DNA from: Pseudomonadota bacterium
GTDB lineage: Bacteria > Pseudomonadota > Gammaproteobacteria > Burkholderiales > Burkholderiaceae_B
DNA length: 7,929 nt
Reading direction: 5' to 3'
Assembly: GCA_023388835.1 (NCBI GenBank)
Contig: JAEWFK010000050.1
Span: 1-7,929, forward strand
Position 1 is the first letter of the stretch; each line of letters opens with the position of its first letter. Of the stretch, positions 1 through 5,785 are shown one piece after another. The position numbers and the translations under genes are program-made. The notes under the pieces are model-generated. The model saw only the letters and a program-made list of their open reading frames with translations, was not told where the DNA came from and did not search any database.

Positions 1-389
1 TGCAGGTGGTCCGGGCAATCGGCGGGCATGCTCCCTTGCATCTGACCTCGACCGGCAAATTGTTTCTTTCGGTGGCCGAACCGCGTCAGGTGCGCGCCTA
101 CGCGCTGCGCACGGGGCTGGCCGGCACCACGCGCAATAGCATTACTGACATTGAGCGGCTGGAACGCGAACTGGCAATGGTCCGGCGCCATGGCTATGCC
201 CGGGACAATGAAGAACTCGAGCTCGGTGTGCGCTGTATTGCTGCGGGCATCCACGATGACACTGGCAAGCTTCAGGCGGGGCTTTCGCTTTCGGCGCCCT
301 CTGATCGCCTGCGCGACGAGTGGATCCCTTTGCTGCAACGCGTGGCCACGCAGATCTCCGAAGCGCTGGGCTACGAAGCCGCAGCTTAA
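1..389 (+). CDS. IclR-family transcriptional regulator, C-terminal part (5' end outside the window)
   Basis: The reading frame is open from the first complete codon at position 3 to a TAA at 387-389, so only about the last 129 residues are visible and the start lies upstream. The piece matches the IclR effector-binding domain: an early HLTSTGKLFLS segment (the 'stG/A-K' stretch after the helix-turn-helix linker), then DNEELELGVRCIAAGIHD, the family signature, and LSLSAPSDRL near the end. IclR proteins are usually dimeric or tetrameric DNA-binding regulators of catabolic or transport genes that bind a small organic acid in this domain. The N-terminal winged helix-turn-helix is not in the window. 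The gene runs tail to tail with the Bug receptor gene. A functional link is possible, since IclR regulators and Bug receptors often share clusters, but nothing here proves it. The ligand cannot be told. Confidence 0.9.
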   Translation, partial: QVVRAIGGHAPLHLTSTGKLFLSVAEPRQVRAYALRTGLAGTTRNSITDIERLERELAMVRRHGYARDNEELELGVRCIAAGIHDDTGKLQAGLSLSAPSDRLRDEWIPLLQRVATQISEALGYEAAA

Positions 390-409
390 GCCCGAAGACA
401 CTTCATATG

Positions 410-438
410 AAAAAAGGCTCGCCCCAAGGGGGCGAGCC
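410..438 (-). terminator. Rho-independent terminator of the Bug receptor gene
   Basis: A perfect 10-bp GC-rich stem (416-425 with 429-438) closes a 3-base loop. On the minus strand the stem is followed at once by six T residues (the A run at 410-415). This is the classical intrinsic terminator shape for leftward transcription from the gene ending at 503. Read rightward, the stem has no T tract after it, so it should stop the IclR transcript poorly. Confidence 0.85.
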
Positions 439-443
439 GTAAG

Positions 444-463
444 CGCCGGCCCGCAGGCCGGCG
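444..463. repeat. Second GC-rich hairpin between the convergent IclR and Bug genes
   Basis: CGCCGGCC at 444-451 pairs perfectly with GGCCGGCG at 456-463 around the 4-base loop CGCA. There is no T tract on either side. It sits five bases from the preceding terminator and may help end rightward transcription of the IclR gene or stabilise the 3' end of the leftward transcript. The function is inferred only. Confidence 0.6.
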
Positions 464-502
464 TCATGCCATCATGCGCCCGGCAGGGCGCGGCTCGGCG
501 GC

Positions 503-1477
503 TTATTGTGCTTCGATGCCGGCGTTCTTGAACAGCTCGGCCCACTGCGGGACTTGCTGGTTCACGTGCTTGGTGAGTGCGTCAGGGTTGGCGCGTTCGG
601 TCAGGACGTTGGCGCCCAGGCCCGCCATGCGATCCTGGAAGGATTTATCGGCCATGCCTGCTTTCAGGGCGGCGTTCACCTTGTCCAGTACGGGCTGCGG
701 CGTGCCCTTGGGCGCCCACATGCCGTGCCAGATACCGACTTCGAAATCCTTGTAGCCGGCTTCCTGCATGGTGGGAAGATCAGGCAAAGTGGGGACGCGC
801 TCGGCGCTGGTGACTGCATAGGCCTTCACGGTGCCGGCCTTGATGTGCTGGGTGGTATTAGTGGTCTGGTCGCACATGACGTCGACCTGCTTGCCCAACA
901 AGTCGTTCATGGCCGGGCCGGTACCCTTGTAGGGAATCGTGAGCAGGTCGACGCCGATTGCGCTGGCGAACATGGTGCCGCACAGATGACTGGCCGCTCC
1001 GATGCCGGCATTGGCCAGGGAGACTTTGTCCTTGTTGGCCTTGAGGTATTCGACCAATTCCTGGATATTGTTTGCAGGGAAGTCGGAACGGGCGATGATG
1101 GTCATGGGTACGTCGACGACCAGCCCGATAGGCTCGAAGCTTTCCGACGTATAGCCGGGGTTCTTGTACAGTGACTGGGCGGTGGAGAAGCCGATGTGCA
1201 TGAGCAGTAGGGTGTAGCCGTCGGGTTTGGCGCGAGCGACGTGACTCACACCGATGGTGCCGCCTGCGCCACCCTTGTTTTCGACCACGACTGTTTCACC
1301 CAGCGTCGGACGCATCGCTTCCGCAAGCGAGCGCGCCACAGTGTCGGTGGGGCCGCCGGCCGAGAAGGGAACCACCATGTTCACCGCCCGCTCGGGGTAT
1401 TCCGCGGCGGCTGTCCCCCCCAGCATGGCTGTGCCCAGGATAAGGGCGGAAGTGAGTTTCAGGGTAAAAGTTTTCAT
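503..1477 (-). CDS. Bug-family (TctC-type) periplasmic tripartite tricarboxylate transporter substrate-binding protein
   Basis: The protein has 324 residues, the usual size for Bug receptors. Residues 1-25 form a Sec signal peptide: Lys near the start, a hydrophobic core ALILGTAMLGG, and a TAAA cleavage site before EYPERAV. The mature protein opens with the family hallmark YPxRxVxxVVPFSAGGPTD. VENKGGAGGTIG and AKPDGYTLL follow, then IPYKGTGPAMNDLLGKQVD, LPTMQEAGY and WAPKGTP, all in the expected TctC order. Such proteins bind carboxylates or other small organic solutes in the periplasm, usually for a TctAB permease, although many are orphans or act in signalling; no tctA or tctB gene is visible here. 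I chose the ATG at 1477 because the signal peptide starts there; an in-frame ATG 23 codons upstream adds a non-signal-like stretch. The nearest purine-rich stretch upstream (GGGAAA) is a weak and distant ribosome binding site. The ligand is unknown. Confidence 0.93.
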   Translation of the reverse strand: MKTFTLKLTSALILGTAMLGGTAAAEYPERAVNMVVPFSAGGPTDTVARSLAEAMRPTLGETVVVENKGGAGGTIGVSHVARAKPDGYTLLLMHIGFSTAQSLYKNPGYTSESFEPIGLVVDVPMTIIARSDFPANNIQELVEYLKANKDKVSLANAGIGAASHLCGTMFASAIGVDLLTIPYKGTGPAMNDLLGKQVDVMCDQTTNTTQHIKAGTVKAYAVTSAERVPTLPDLPTMQEAGYKDFEVGIWHGMWAPKGTPQPVLDKVNAALKAGMADKSFQDRMAGLGANVLTERANPDALTKHVNQQVPQWAELFKNAGIEAQ

Positions 1478-1587
1478 GGTATGTGTTTGTTTCCCGAATA
1501 CAGTTGTCAAAGGCTCGGCACGTCCCCGCAGGGCTCCTTTTCGCACCGGTACATGATGCTAAGACAATTGAATTGCGCCTGTCGTCC

Positions 1588-1598
1588 GGGGTTACCCC
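1588..1598. repeat. Short palindrome in the Bug-phasin divergent region
   Basis: GGGGT at 1588-1592 and ACCCC at 1594-1598 are exact inverted copies around one T. The site lies about 110 bases upstream of the Bug start codon and about 200 upstream of the phasin start. A repressor or LysR-type half-site is possible, but an 11-base palindrome can arise by chance, so this is recorded as weak. Confidence 0.3.
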
Positions 1599-1628
1599 CA
1601 AAGCAGCCGCTCTGTTACGAAATATTTT

Positions 1629-1676
1629 CTTCCCTTCGCACGTATCGTATCTGCTTCCCTTCGCATGTTTCGTTAT
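1629..1676. repeat. Tandem direct repeat, two copies 25 bases apart
   Basis: CTTCCCTTCGCA occurs exactly at 1629-1640 and again at 1654-1665. Similarity continues after each copy (CGTATCGTAT against TGTTTCGTTAT), giving imperfect units of about 22-23 bases at 1629-1650 and 1654-1676. The start-to-start spacing is 25 bases. The second unit ends where the candidate PhaR/PhbF operator begins. The region is more AT-rich than its surroundings and lies upstream of both divergent genes, which fits a binding site for a regulator that loads side by side. The regulator is not identified. Confidence 0.65.
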
Positions 1677-1688
1677 GTTGCGTTGCAA
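1676..1688 (+). promoter_or_regulatory. Candidate PhaR/PhbF operator upstream of the phasin gene
   Basis: The bases TGTTGCGTTGCAA fit the pattern TG-N-TGC-N3-GCAA exactly. From memory, this is the recognition pattern reported for the PHB regulator PhbF (PhaR) of the betaproteobacterium Herbaspirillum seropedicae. The site ends nine bases before the TTGACA -35 element of the phasin gene and overlaps AATAAT (1687-1692), a possible alternative -10. In known systems PhaR represses phasin genes until it is titrated onto PHB granules. That this site works the same way here is inferred from the motif match and the gene it precedes. Confidence 0.6.
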
Positions 1689-1697
1689 TAATCTGCC

Positions 1698-1726
1698 TTG
1701 ACATGCTGGGCGTGTTCGGCAAAAAT
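1698..1726 (+). promoter_or_regulatory. Sigma70-type promoter of the phasin gene
   Basis: A perfect TTGACA at 1698-1703 is followed after 17 bases by AAAAAT at 1721-1726, which matches four of six positions of the -10 consensus. Transcription would start near 1733 and leave a leader of roughly 65 bases before the ATG at 1800. AATAAT at 1687-1692 is an alternative -10 but has no good -35 partner. Confidence 0.5.
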
Positions 1727-1799
1727 GTGTTTTGTGCGGTGCAGCAATCACTTACCGCTTACGGGCTTTGTGCCCATCTCTACAGGTAAAGGAACTCTC

Positions 1800-2390
1800 A
1801 TGAGCGCGGTCCCCCAACAAATCCTCGTCAACCAGAAAGCCACTGTCGACAATTTTCTCGCATTCCAGGAAGCGGTATTCAGCGGTTTCGAGAAGTTGGT
1901 CGACCTGAACCTGCAAGTCGTTCGCGCATCGTTGGATGAAGCCGGGCAAAAAGCCCAGCAAGCCATGGAAGTGAAGGACGTGCAAGAAGCCGTCAACTTC
2001 GCCACCGGTCTGGTGCAGCCCAATACCGAGAAGGCCGCGGCCTACGGCAAGCATGTGTACGACATCGTCGCAGGTGTGCAGTCCAGCCTCACCCGGCTGA
2101 CAGAAGATCAGTTCGCTCAGGCGCAACGCCAGCTTGACGACACCATTGAGCAGCTCGCCAAGAACGCCCCCACTGGTTCGGAAGGCGCTGTCGCCTTGAT
2201 GAAGACTTCGCTGGCCACGGCCACGAGCGCCTATGAATCCGCCGCCAAAGTGGCGCGTCAGGCCACTGACGCTGCTGAATCGAACATCGCGGCAGCCACC
2301 AGCGCCACGCTGAAGGCAGCGACCGATGCCGCTGAAGCTTCCAAGACGGCCACAACACGCGCCCGTCGCGCGCCGGCCACGGAAGTCTAA
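1800..2390 (+). CDS. phaP: Phasin family protein (PHB granule-associated protein)
   Basis: The protein has 196 residues and resembles the betaproteobacterial phasins that coat polyhydroxybutyrate granules, control granule size and number, and keep other proteins off the surface. Residues 1-120 carry the phasin core: a start of the form VPQQILVNQKATVDNFL, the FEKLVDLNLQVVRASLDE helix, and a long amphipathic helical stretch without Cys or Trp. Residues 125-196 are alanine/threonine-rich, with AA-ending repeats (ATSAT, KAATDAAEASK) and a basic TTRARRAP tail reminiscent of the histone-like tails of some phasins. AAAGGA at 1788-1793 is well spaced from the ATG at 1800. A TTG at 1698 would extend the frame, but it is the -35 element itself. 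A strong terminator follows. The candidate PhaR/PhbF site upstream supports the assignment independently. No PHB synthesis genes lie in the window. Confidence 0.92.
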   Translation: MSAVPQQILVNQKATVDNFLAFQEAVFSGFEKLVDLNLQVVRASLDEAGQKAQQAMEVKDVQEAVNFATGLVQPNTEKAAAYGKHVYDIVAGVQSSLTRLTEDQFAQAQRQLDDTIEQLAKNAPTGSEGAVALMKTSLATATSAYESAAKVARQATDAAESNIAAATSATLKAATDAAEASKTATTRARRAPATEV

Positions 2391-2406
2391 GCAGTCGCAG
2401 GCTTGC

Positions 2407-2424
2407 GCCGACCTGCCGGTCGGC
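2407..2424. repeat. Perfect 7-bp hairpin after the phasin gene
   Basis: GCCGACC at 2407-2413 pairs with GGTCGGC at 2418-2424 around a TGCC loop. No T tract follows on the plus strand. It may act as a 3'-end stabiliser or a pause site in front of the stronger terminator 20 bases further on. Confidence 0.45.
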
Positions 2425-2444
2425 ACAGGACAAATAACAAGCAC

Positions 2445-2480
2445 CCCGGAAGCTGGGTCATCCTGGCTTTCGGGTTGTTT
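2445..2480 (+). terminator. Rho-independent terminator of the phasin gene, perhaps bidirectional
   Basis: Bases 2445-2457 pair with 2462-2474 to form a 13-bp stem with three G-T wobbles and a TCAT tetraloop. TTGTTT follows directly at 2475-2480. The minus strand also shows a partly T-rich stretch beyond the stem, so the same hairpin could end leftward transcription from pyrD, whose stop codon is at 2525. Confidence 0.75.
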
Positions 2481-2524
2481 GCTTTCTGATGGTCAGCGGT
2501 ATTTTGCGGACTTAAGCGGTCCGC

Positions 2525-3559
2525 TCACAGCGCCCGGACGCATTCGCCGATCAGCGCCGGCCCACGGTAGATGAGGCCGGTGTAAAGCTGGACGGCGTCT
2601 GCGCCGGCTTCGATTTTCTCGCGAGCCTGGCGACCCGAGCCGATGCCGCCCACGCCAATGATGGCGGTCTCGCGGCCCAGCCTTTCTCGCAGACGGCGTA
2701 TCACGGCCAGGGAAAGTTCATGCACCGGTGGGCCTGATAGCCCGCCGGTTTCATCCGCATGGGGCAAGCCCTGGACTGCGCTGCGCTCGAGTGTCGTGTT
2801 GGTGGCAATGATGCCATCGATTCCATGGCGGGGCAGCAGTTCGGCGATGGCGTCCACTTGGTCGGGAGTGAGGTCGGGCGCGATCTTAACCACCATGGGC
2901 ACGCGCCGCCCGTGCTGGTCCGACAGGCTCTCACGGCGCTCATGTAACGCTCGCAGCAATAGCGTCAGCTCGTCGCCGCCTTGCAAGGCGCGCAGGTTGG
3001 CTGTGTTGGGCGAAGAGATATTGACGGTGACGTAGTCCGCATGAGGGTAGACGCTGTCCAGACCGATCAGGTAGTCATCCACCGCCTTGTCAATGGGCGT
3101 GGCCGCGTTTTTTCCGATGTTCAGGCCCAGAACACCGCCTTCCTGACGAAAGCGGCTGCCTTGTACGTTCGCGATGAAGGTATCGAGACCCAGGTTGTTG
3201 AAGCCGAACCGGTTAATGAGGGCCTGGGCACGCGGGAGTCGAAATAGCCGTGGCCGAGGGTTTCCATCCTGAGGACGCGGTGTAACGGTGCCCACTTCCA
3301 CAAAGCCGAAGCCAAGCGCAGCCAACGCGTCGATGTGGGCCCCGTTCTTGTCCAGACCCGCCGCCAAGCCCACAGGATTGCGCAGAGTCAAGCCCATGAG
3401 TCGGACGCTCCGGCCAACCGCTGCCGGGAACAGCCTGCGCGTGTATTGACAATCGTAGGCCTGCTGAAGCCGCCGCAGCGTGAGCTCATGGGCGGTCTCG
3501 GCATCAAGAGAGAACAGGGCGGCGCGCGCCAGCGGATAAGCGTTGAAGAGCAGAGACAT
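2525..3559 (-). CDS. pyrD: Dihydroorotate dehydrogenase (quinone), class 2
   Basis: The protein has 344 residues, close to the 336 of the E. coli enzyme. It oxidises dihydroorotate to orotate with FMN and passes electrons to quinone at the inner membrane, the fourth step of pyrimidine synthesis. Visible parts: the N-terminal helical segment that docks to the membrane (about 1-45), typical of class 2; GLAAGLDKNG (64-73) with the FMN lysine K71; NRFGFNN (116-122); and VNISSPNT (179-186), where S183 corresponds to the catalytic serine that separates class 2 from class 1. KIAPDLT (225-231), ATNTT, GGLSGPP and the phosphate-binding GVGGIGSG (302-309) follow, then QLYTGLIYRGP near the end. It is last in the Nudix-aat-bpt-pyrD run and starts nine bases after the bpt stop codon. 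No Shine-Dalgarno sequence is visible before the ATG at 3559, so translation probably depends on coupling to bpt. Confidence 0.97.
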   Translation of the reverse strand: MSLLFNAYPLARAALFSLDAETAHELTLRRLQQAYDCQYTRRLFPAAVGRSVRLMGLTLRNPVGLAAGLDKNGAHIDALAALGFGFVEVGTVTPRPQDGNPRPRLFRLPRAQALINRFGFNNLGLDTFIANVQGSRFRQEGGVLGLNIGKNAATPIDKAVDDYLIGLDSVYPHADYVTVNISSPNTANLRALQGGDELTLLLRALHERRESLSDQHGRRVPMVVKIAPDLTPDQVDAIAELLPRHGIDGIIATNTTLERSAVQGLPHADETGGLSGPPVHELSLAVIRRLRERLGRETAIIGVGGIGSGRQAREKIEAGADAVQLYTGLIYRGPALIGECVRAL

Positions 3560-3568
3560 GGAAAAGCG

Positions 3569-4297
3569 TTATCGGGAGGAAGGGGCCGTCCAGCTTCCCG
3601 CACGCAGTAGCTGTTGCGGACGGAATGCTGATTTGTACGTCATTTTACGGCTTTCTTCTATCCAGTAGCCCAAGTACAGCCAGGGCAGCTCCAGCCGGCG
3701 GCACTGCTCGATCTGCCAGAGGATCGCCCAGGTGCCAAGGCTGCCGGGGGCGTCCGGTTCAAAGAAGGTGTAGACCGCCGACAGGCCGTCGGGAAGGACG
3801 TCGATCACGGACAGCATCATCAACTTGCCGTCGGTATCCCGGAATTCGACCAGGCGCGTGTCCACGCGGCTGGTCAAAAGGAACTGCCGGTACTGAGTCT
3901 GCATGTCGTCGTCCATGCCGGCACCCGGATGGCGGTGCATTTGATATCGCTGGTAGAGCTCGAAGTGTTCATCATCCCAGCGCAGGCCGGTAGTCCGGGC
4001 GGCAAGTTCGGGCTGGCGCTTCCAGACGCGGCGCTGGCTTCGACTGGGCTGGAAATGGGCGGCATCCACGCGTACGGGCAGACAGGCCGTGCAATGATCG
4101 CAGTGAGGGCGATAGGTGAACAGCCCGCTGCGCCGAAATCCTTTTTGAACGAGATCGCCGTAGATTTCCGTATCGATCAGATGCGTAGGAGCCGCGACCT
4201 GAGATCGCGCCGCCTGGTCCGGCAGATAACTGCAGGGGTACTCGGCGGTGGTGTAGAACTGCAGAATCCTTACAGGGAAGTCCTTGGGATCGCTCAT
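3569..4297 (-). CDS. bpt: Aspartate/glutamate leucyltransferase (bacterial ATE1-like, Bpt)
   Basis: The protein has 242 residues. Bpt transfers leucine from Leu-tRNA to N-terminal Asp or Glu of proteins, making N-degrons that ClpS hands to ClpAP. The ATE N-terminal domain shows YPCSYLP (20-26) and GFRRSGLFTYRPHC (53-66) running into CDHCTACLPVRV; C22, C66, C69 and C72 match the conserved cysteines of the ATE superfamily. The C-terminal GNAT-like domain includes SAVYTFFEPD (173-182), SLGTWAILWQIE (186-197) and YLGYWIEESRKMTYKSAFRP (208-227), all strongly conserved. A good GAGGA ribosome binding site lies six bases upstream of the ATG at 4297. The gene is 17 bases downstream of aat and nine bases upstream of pyrD. 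Older databases call such proteins arginyltransferases; bacterial members of this type use leucine as far as they have been tested. Confidence 0.95.
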   Translation of the reverse strand: MSDPKDFPVRILQFYTTAEYPCSYLPDQAARSQVAAPTHLIDTEIYGDLVQKGFRRSGLFTYRPHCDHCTACLPVRVDAAHFQPSRSQRRVWKRQPELAARTTGLRWDDEHFELYQRYQMHRHPGAGMDDDMQTQYRQFLLTSRVDTRLVEFRDTDGKLMMLSVIDVLPDGLSAVYTFFEPDAPGSLGTWAILWQIEQCRRLELPWLYLGYWIEESRKMTYKSAFRPQQLLRAGSWTAPSSR

Positions 4298-4314
4298 GCG
4301 TCGTCCTCGTTTTC

Positions 4315-5067
4315 TTACGTGCCGCGTACGTTCTGGACACGCAAGCTTCCGTTATACAGCAACTGACCGGCCCGCCACCGAGGTGTCGCTTTCTTCAGCG
4401 CTGGCTGCAGCAAGCCGAGAAAGTCCTGGCGGCTCATGGTTGCGGCCCCGAGACTGGCCAAATGCGGCGTGTCCTGCTGACAGTCCAAATGGGCTATCCC
4501 ATTGCTTTCCAGGAATCGGACCAGATAGGCCAGTGCGATCTTGCTACTGTCCGGCGAGCGCGAGAACATGGATTCACCGAAGAAGAATCCGCCCAGACAG
4601 ACACCATACAGCCCCCCGACCAGCTTTCCGTCGACCCATGTTTCCACGCTATGCACTTGTCCCGCATCGTGCCATTGTTCGTAGGCTTCAATGATGAGCG
4701 GTGAAATCCAGGTTCCCGCCTGACTTGAACGGGGCGCGGCGCAGGCACGAATGACTTGGCCGAACGCCAGGTCTGTCGTCACGGTCACCGCTGCCTGCGG
4801 TTCGTTCTCCGCATGGGCTATTTGCTCGAGCTTCTTCCCCAGGGACCGCGATATCTTGAAATCGCCGCATGTCAGCACCATACGCGGATCCGGGCTCCAC
4901 CACAGGACGGGGTCCCCTTCGTTGAACCAGGGGAACACGCCCTTTGAGTAGGCTTCGGTCAGGCGCGCCACTGAAAGATCAGTGCCTGCCGCCAGCAGGC
5001 CCCCGGGCATGGCGTGATCCGGATCCGGAATCGGGGTGTCGGGATCCAGCCAGATCAGACCGCTCAC
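4315..5067 (-). CDS. aat: Leucyl/phenylalanyl-tRNA--protein transferase
   Basis: The protein has 250 residues from the chosen start; E. coli Aat has 234. It moves Leu or Phe from tRNA to N-terminal Arg or Lys of proteins, marking them for ClpS/ClpAP. Family blocks in order: GGLLAAGTDLSVARLTEAYSK (22-42), GVFPWFNEGDPVLWWSPDPR (43-62), GTWIS (118-122), VHSVETW, LVGGLYGV (149-156), FFGESMFSR (162-170) and HLDCQQDTPHLASLGA (193-208). I chose the GTG at 5065-5067, eight bases after the Nudix stop. It gives an N-terminus (MSGLIWLDPDTP) like that of relatives, and an AGG overlapping the Nudix TAG stop serves as a weak ribosome binding site. An in-frame ATG at 5193 lies deep inside the Nudix gene and would add 42 residues of basic sequence unlike the family. 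Translation is probably coupled to the Nudix gene. Confidence 0.95.
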   Translation of the reverse strand: MSGLIWLDPDTPIPDPDHAMPGGLLAAGTDLSVARLTEAYSKGVFPWFNEGDPVLWWSPDPRMVLTCGDFKISRSLGKKLEQIAHAENEPQAAVTVTTDLAFGQVIRACAAPRSSQAGTWISPLIIEAYEQWHDAGQVHSVETWVDGKLVGGLYGVCLGGFFFGESMFSRSPDSSKIALAYLVRFLESNGIAHLDCQQDTPHLASLGAATMSRQDFLGLLQPALKKATPRWRAGQLLYNGSLRVQNVRGT

Positions 5068-5075
5068 TTCAGTGC

Positions 5076-5663
5076 CTATTTCGCGTCGGGTTCGGGGAGA
5101 TCGTAGTGATGGATGGGGAAAACACCCGAGCGGGCGTCTTCGACGTAATGCCGCAATGTGGAGCTCACCGTCCGGAACGATAGCTCGCTCCATGGAATGT
5201 CCTCCAGACGGAAAAACGCCGCCTCGATGCTTTCGGGCCCTGGATACAAGGCTTCACTCAACACGTTGGCCAAGTAGAAGAAGTGAACCTGTTCAGCTTG
5301 CGGAACGTCGATGATCGTATAGAGTGCCCCCAATTCGATCTGGGCGCCGGCCTCTTCCTGCGTTTCCCGCATGGCGCCCTGGGCGGTGGTTTCGCCCAGC
5401 TCCATAAAGCCTGCGGGCAAGGTCCATTTGCCGAAGCGTGGTTCGATTGCTCGCCGGCACAGTAGTACGCGGTCTCCCAGAATCGGTACGACGCCGACCA
5501 CGTTACGGGGGTTTTGATAGTGCACCGCACCGCATTGCTCGCAGACATCGCGCATGCGATTGTCTTCGGGCGGTACGCGACGCGTGAGCGGTGTCGCGCA
5601 CAAGGAGCAGAATTTCTGCGCCCTGGGCGCGGGAAAATAAAAGGTCGGCGCTTGCGAAGTCAT
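5076..5663 (-). CDS. Nudix hydrolase with N-terminal zinc ribbon
   Basis: The protein has 195 residues. An N-terminal zinc ribbon has two CxxC pairs, C19/C22 and C41/C44, in the context FCSLC and VCEQCG, followed by HYQNPRNVVGVVP, as in the Nudix N-terminal family related to NudC. The Nudix box runs from G85 to A107 and fits GX5EX7REUXEEXGU, with the metal-binding REXXEE at 99-104. Nudix enzymes cleave nucleoside diphosphates linked to another group; ADP-ribose, NADH or related dinucleotides are plausible, but the sequence does not settle the substrate. It is the first gene of the Nudix-aat-bpt-pyrD run and ends eight bases before the aat GTG. No Shine-Dalgarno sequence is visible before the ATG at 5663, and a TAGAAT six bases upstream would fit a leaderless transcript. 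A later start is less likely, because it would remove the segment before the zinc ribbon. Confidence 0.93.
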   Translation of the reverse strand: MTSQAPTFYFPAPRAQKFCSLCATPLTRRVPPEDNRMRDVCEQCGAVHYQNPRNVVGVVPILGDRVLLCRRAIEPRFGKWTLPAGFMELGETTAQGAMRETQEEAGAQIELGALYTIIDVPQAEQVHFFYLANVLSEALYPGPESIEAAFFRLEDIPWSELSFRTVSSTLRHYVEDARSGVFPIHHYDLPEPDAK

Positions 5664-5669
5664 GGGGAA

Positions 5670-5675
5670 ATTCTA
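5670..5675 (-). promoter_or_regulatory. Possible -10 element giving a leaderless Nudix transcript
   Basis: On the minus strand TAGAAT (five of six matches to TATAAT) ends exactly six bases before the A of the Nudix ATG, so the expected first transcribed base is that A. There is no Shine-Dalgarno sequence, which fits. No convincing -35 element is present at 16-18 bases, so confidence is low. Confidence 0.3.
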
Positions 5676-5709
5676 ACGAAATCCCGGATGTTCGGGGTGA
5701 CGGGGCACC

Positions 5710-5733
5710 CCGCAATGATTGCGGCACATTATC
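5710..5733 (-). promoter_or_regulatory. Candidate promoter with a palindromic operator for the Nudix-aat-bpt-pyrD cluster
   Basis: On the minus strand GATAAT (complement of 5728-5733) matches five of six -10 positions. A weak TTCGCT sits 16 bases upstream (5750-5755). Three bases downstream of the -10 lies CCGCAATGATTGCGG at 5710-5724, a perfect 7-base inverted repeat around a single base, covering the expected transcription start. A second inverted repeat (GGGGTG at 5695-5700 with CACCCC at 5706-5711) follows in the leader. The palindrome is clear; the promoter and the repressor role are inferred. Confidence 0.4.
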
Positions 5734-5785
5734 GGCGGCGTGCGCCGCCAGCGAAATGCCGCGCGCTCGCTTTGGACTCGAGGCC

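Noticed and set aside
402..411. Palindrome TTCATATGAA before the first terminator
   Set aside because: It is short and AT-rich, sits in a 3' region between convergent genes, and needs no regulatory explanation.
506..1174. 222-codon plus-strand frame opposite the Bug receptor gene
   Set aside because: It is a shadow of a strongly supported gene; no ribosome binding site or family motif is seen.
1505..1510. TTGACA on the minus strand as the -35 of the Bug receptor gene
   Set aside because: No acceptable -10 lies 16-18 bases downstream, and the transcript would begin almost at the start codon.
1752..2444. 230-codon minus-strand frame opposite the phasin gene
   Set aside because: It is antisense to the phasin, crosses its terminator region, and its translation has no recognisable features.
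2506..2524. 6-bp hairpin (GCGGAC/GTCCGC) right after the pyrD stop as a terminator
   Set aside because: On the minus strand it is followed by A residues rather than T, and the stem is short; the hairpin at 2445-2474 is the better candidate for ending both converging transcripts.
4315..5193. Longer Aat protein starting from an ATG at 5193
   Set aside because: It would overlap the Nudix gene by about 118 bases and add a basic stretch not found in the family; the GTG at 5067 fits known N-termini and the coupling arrangement.
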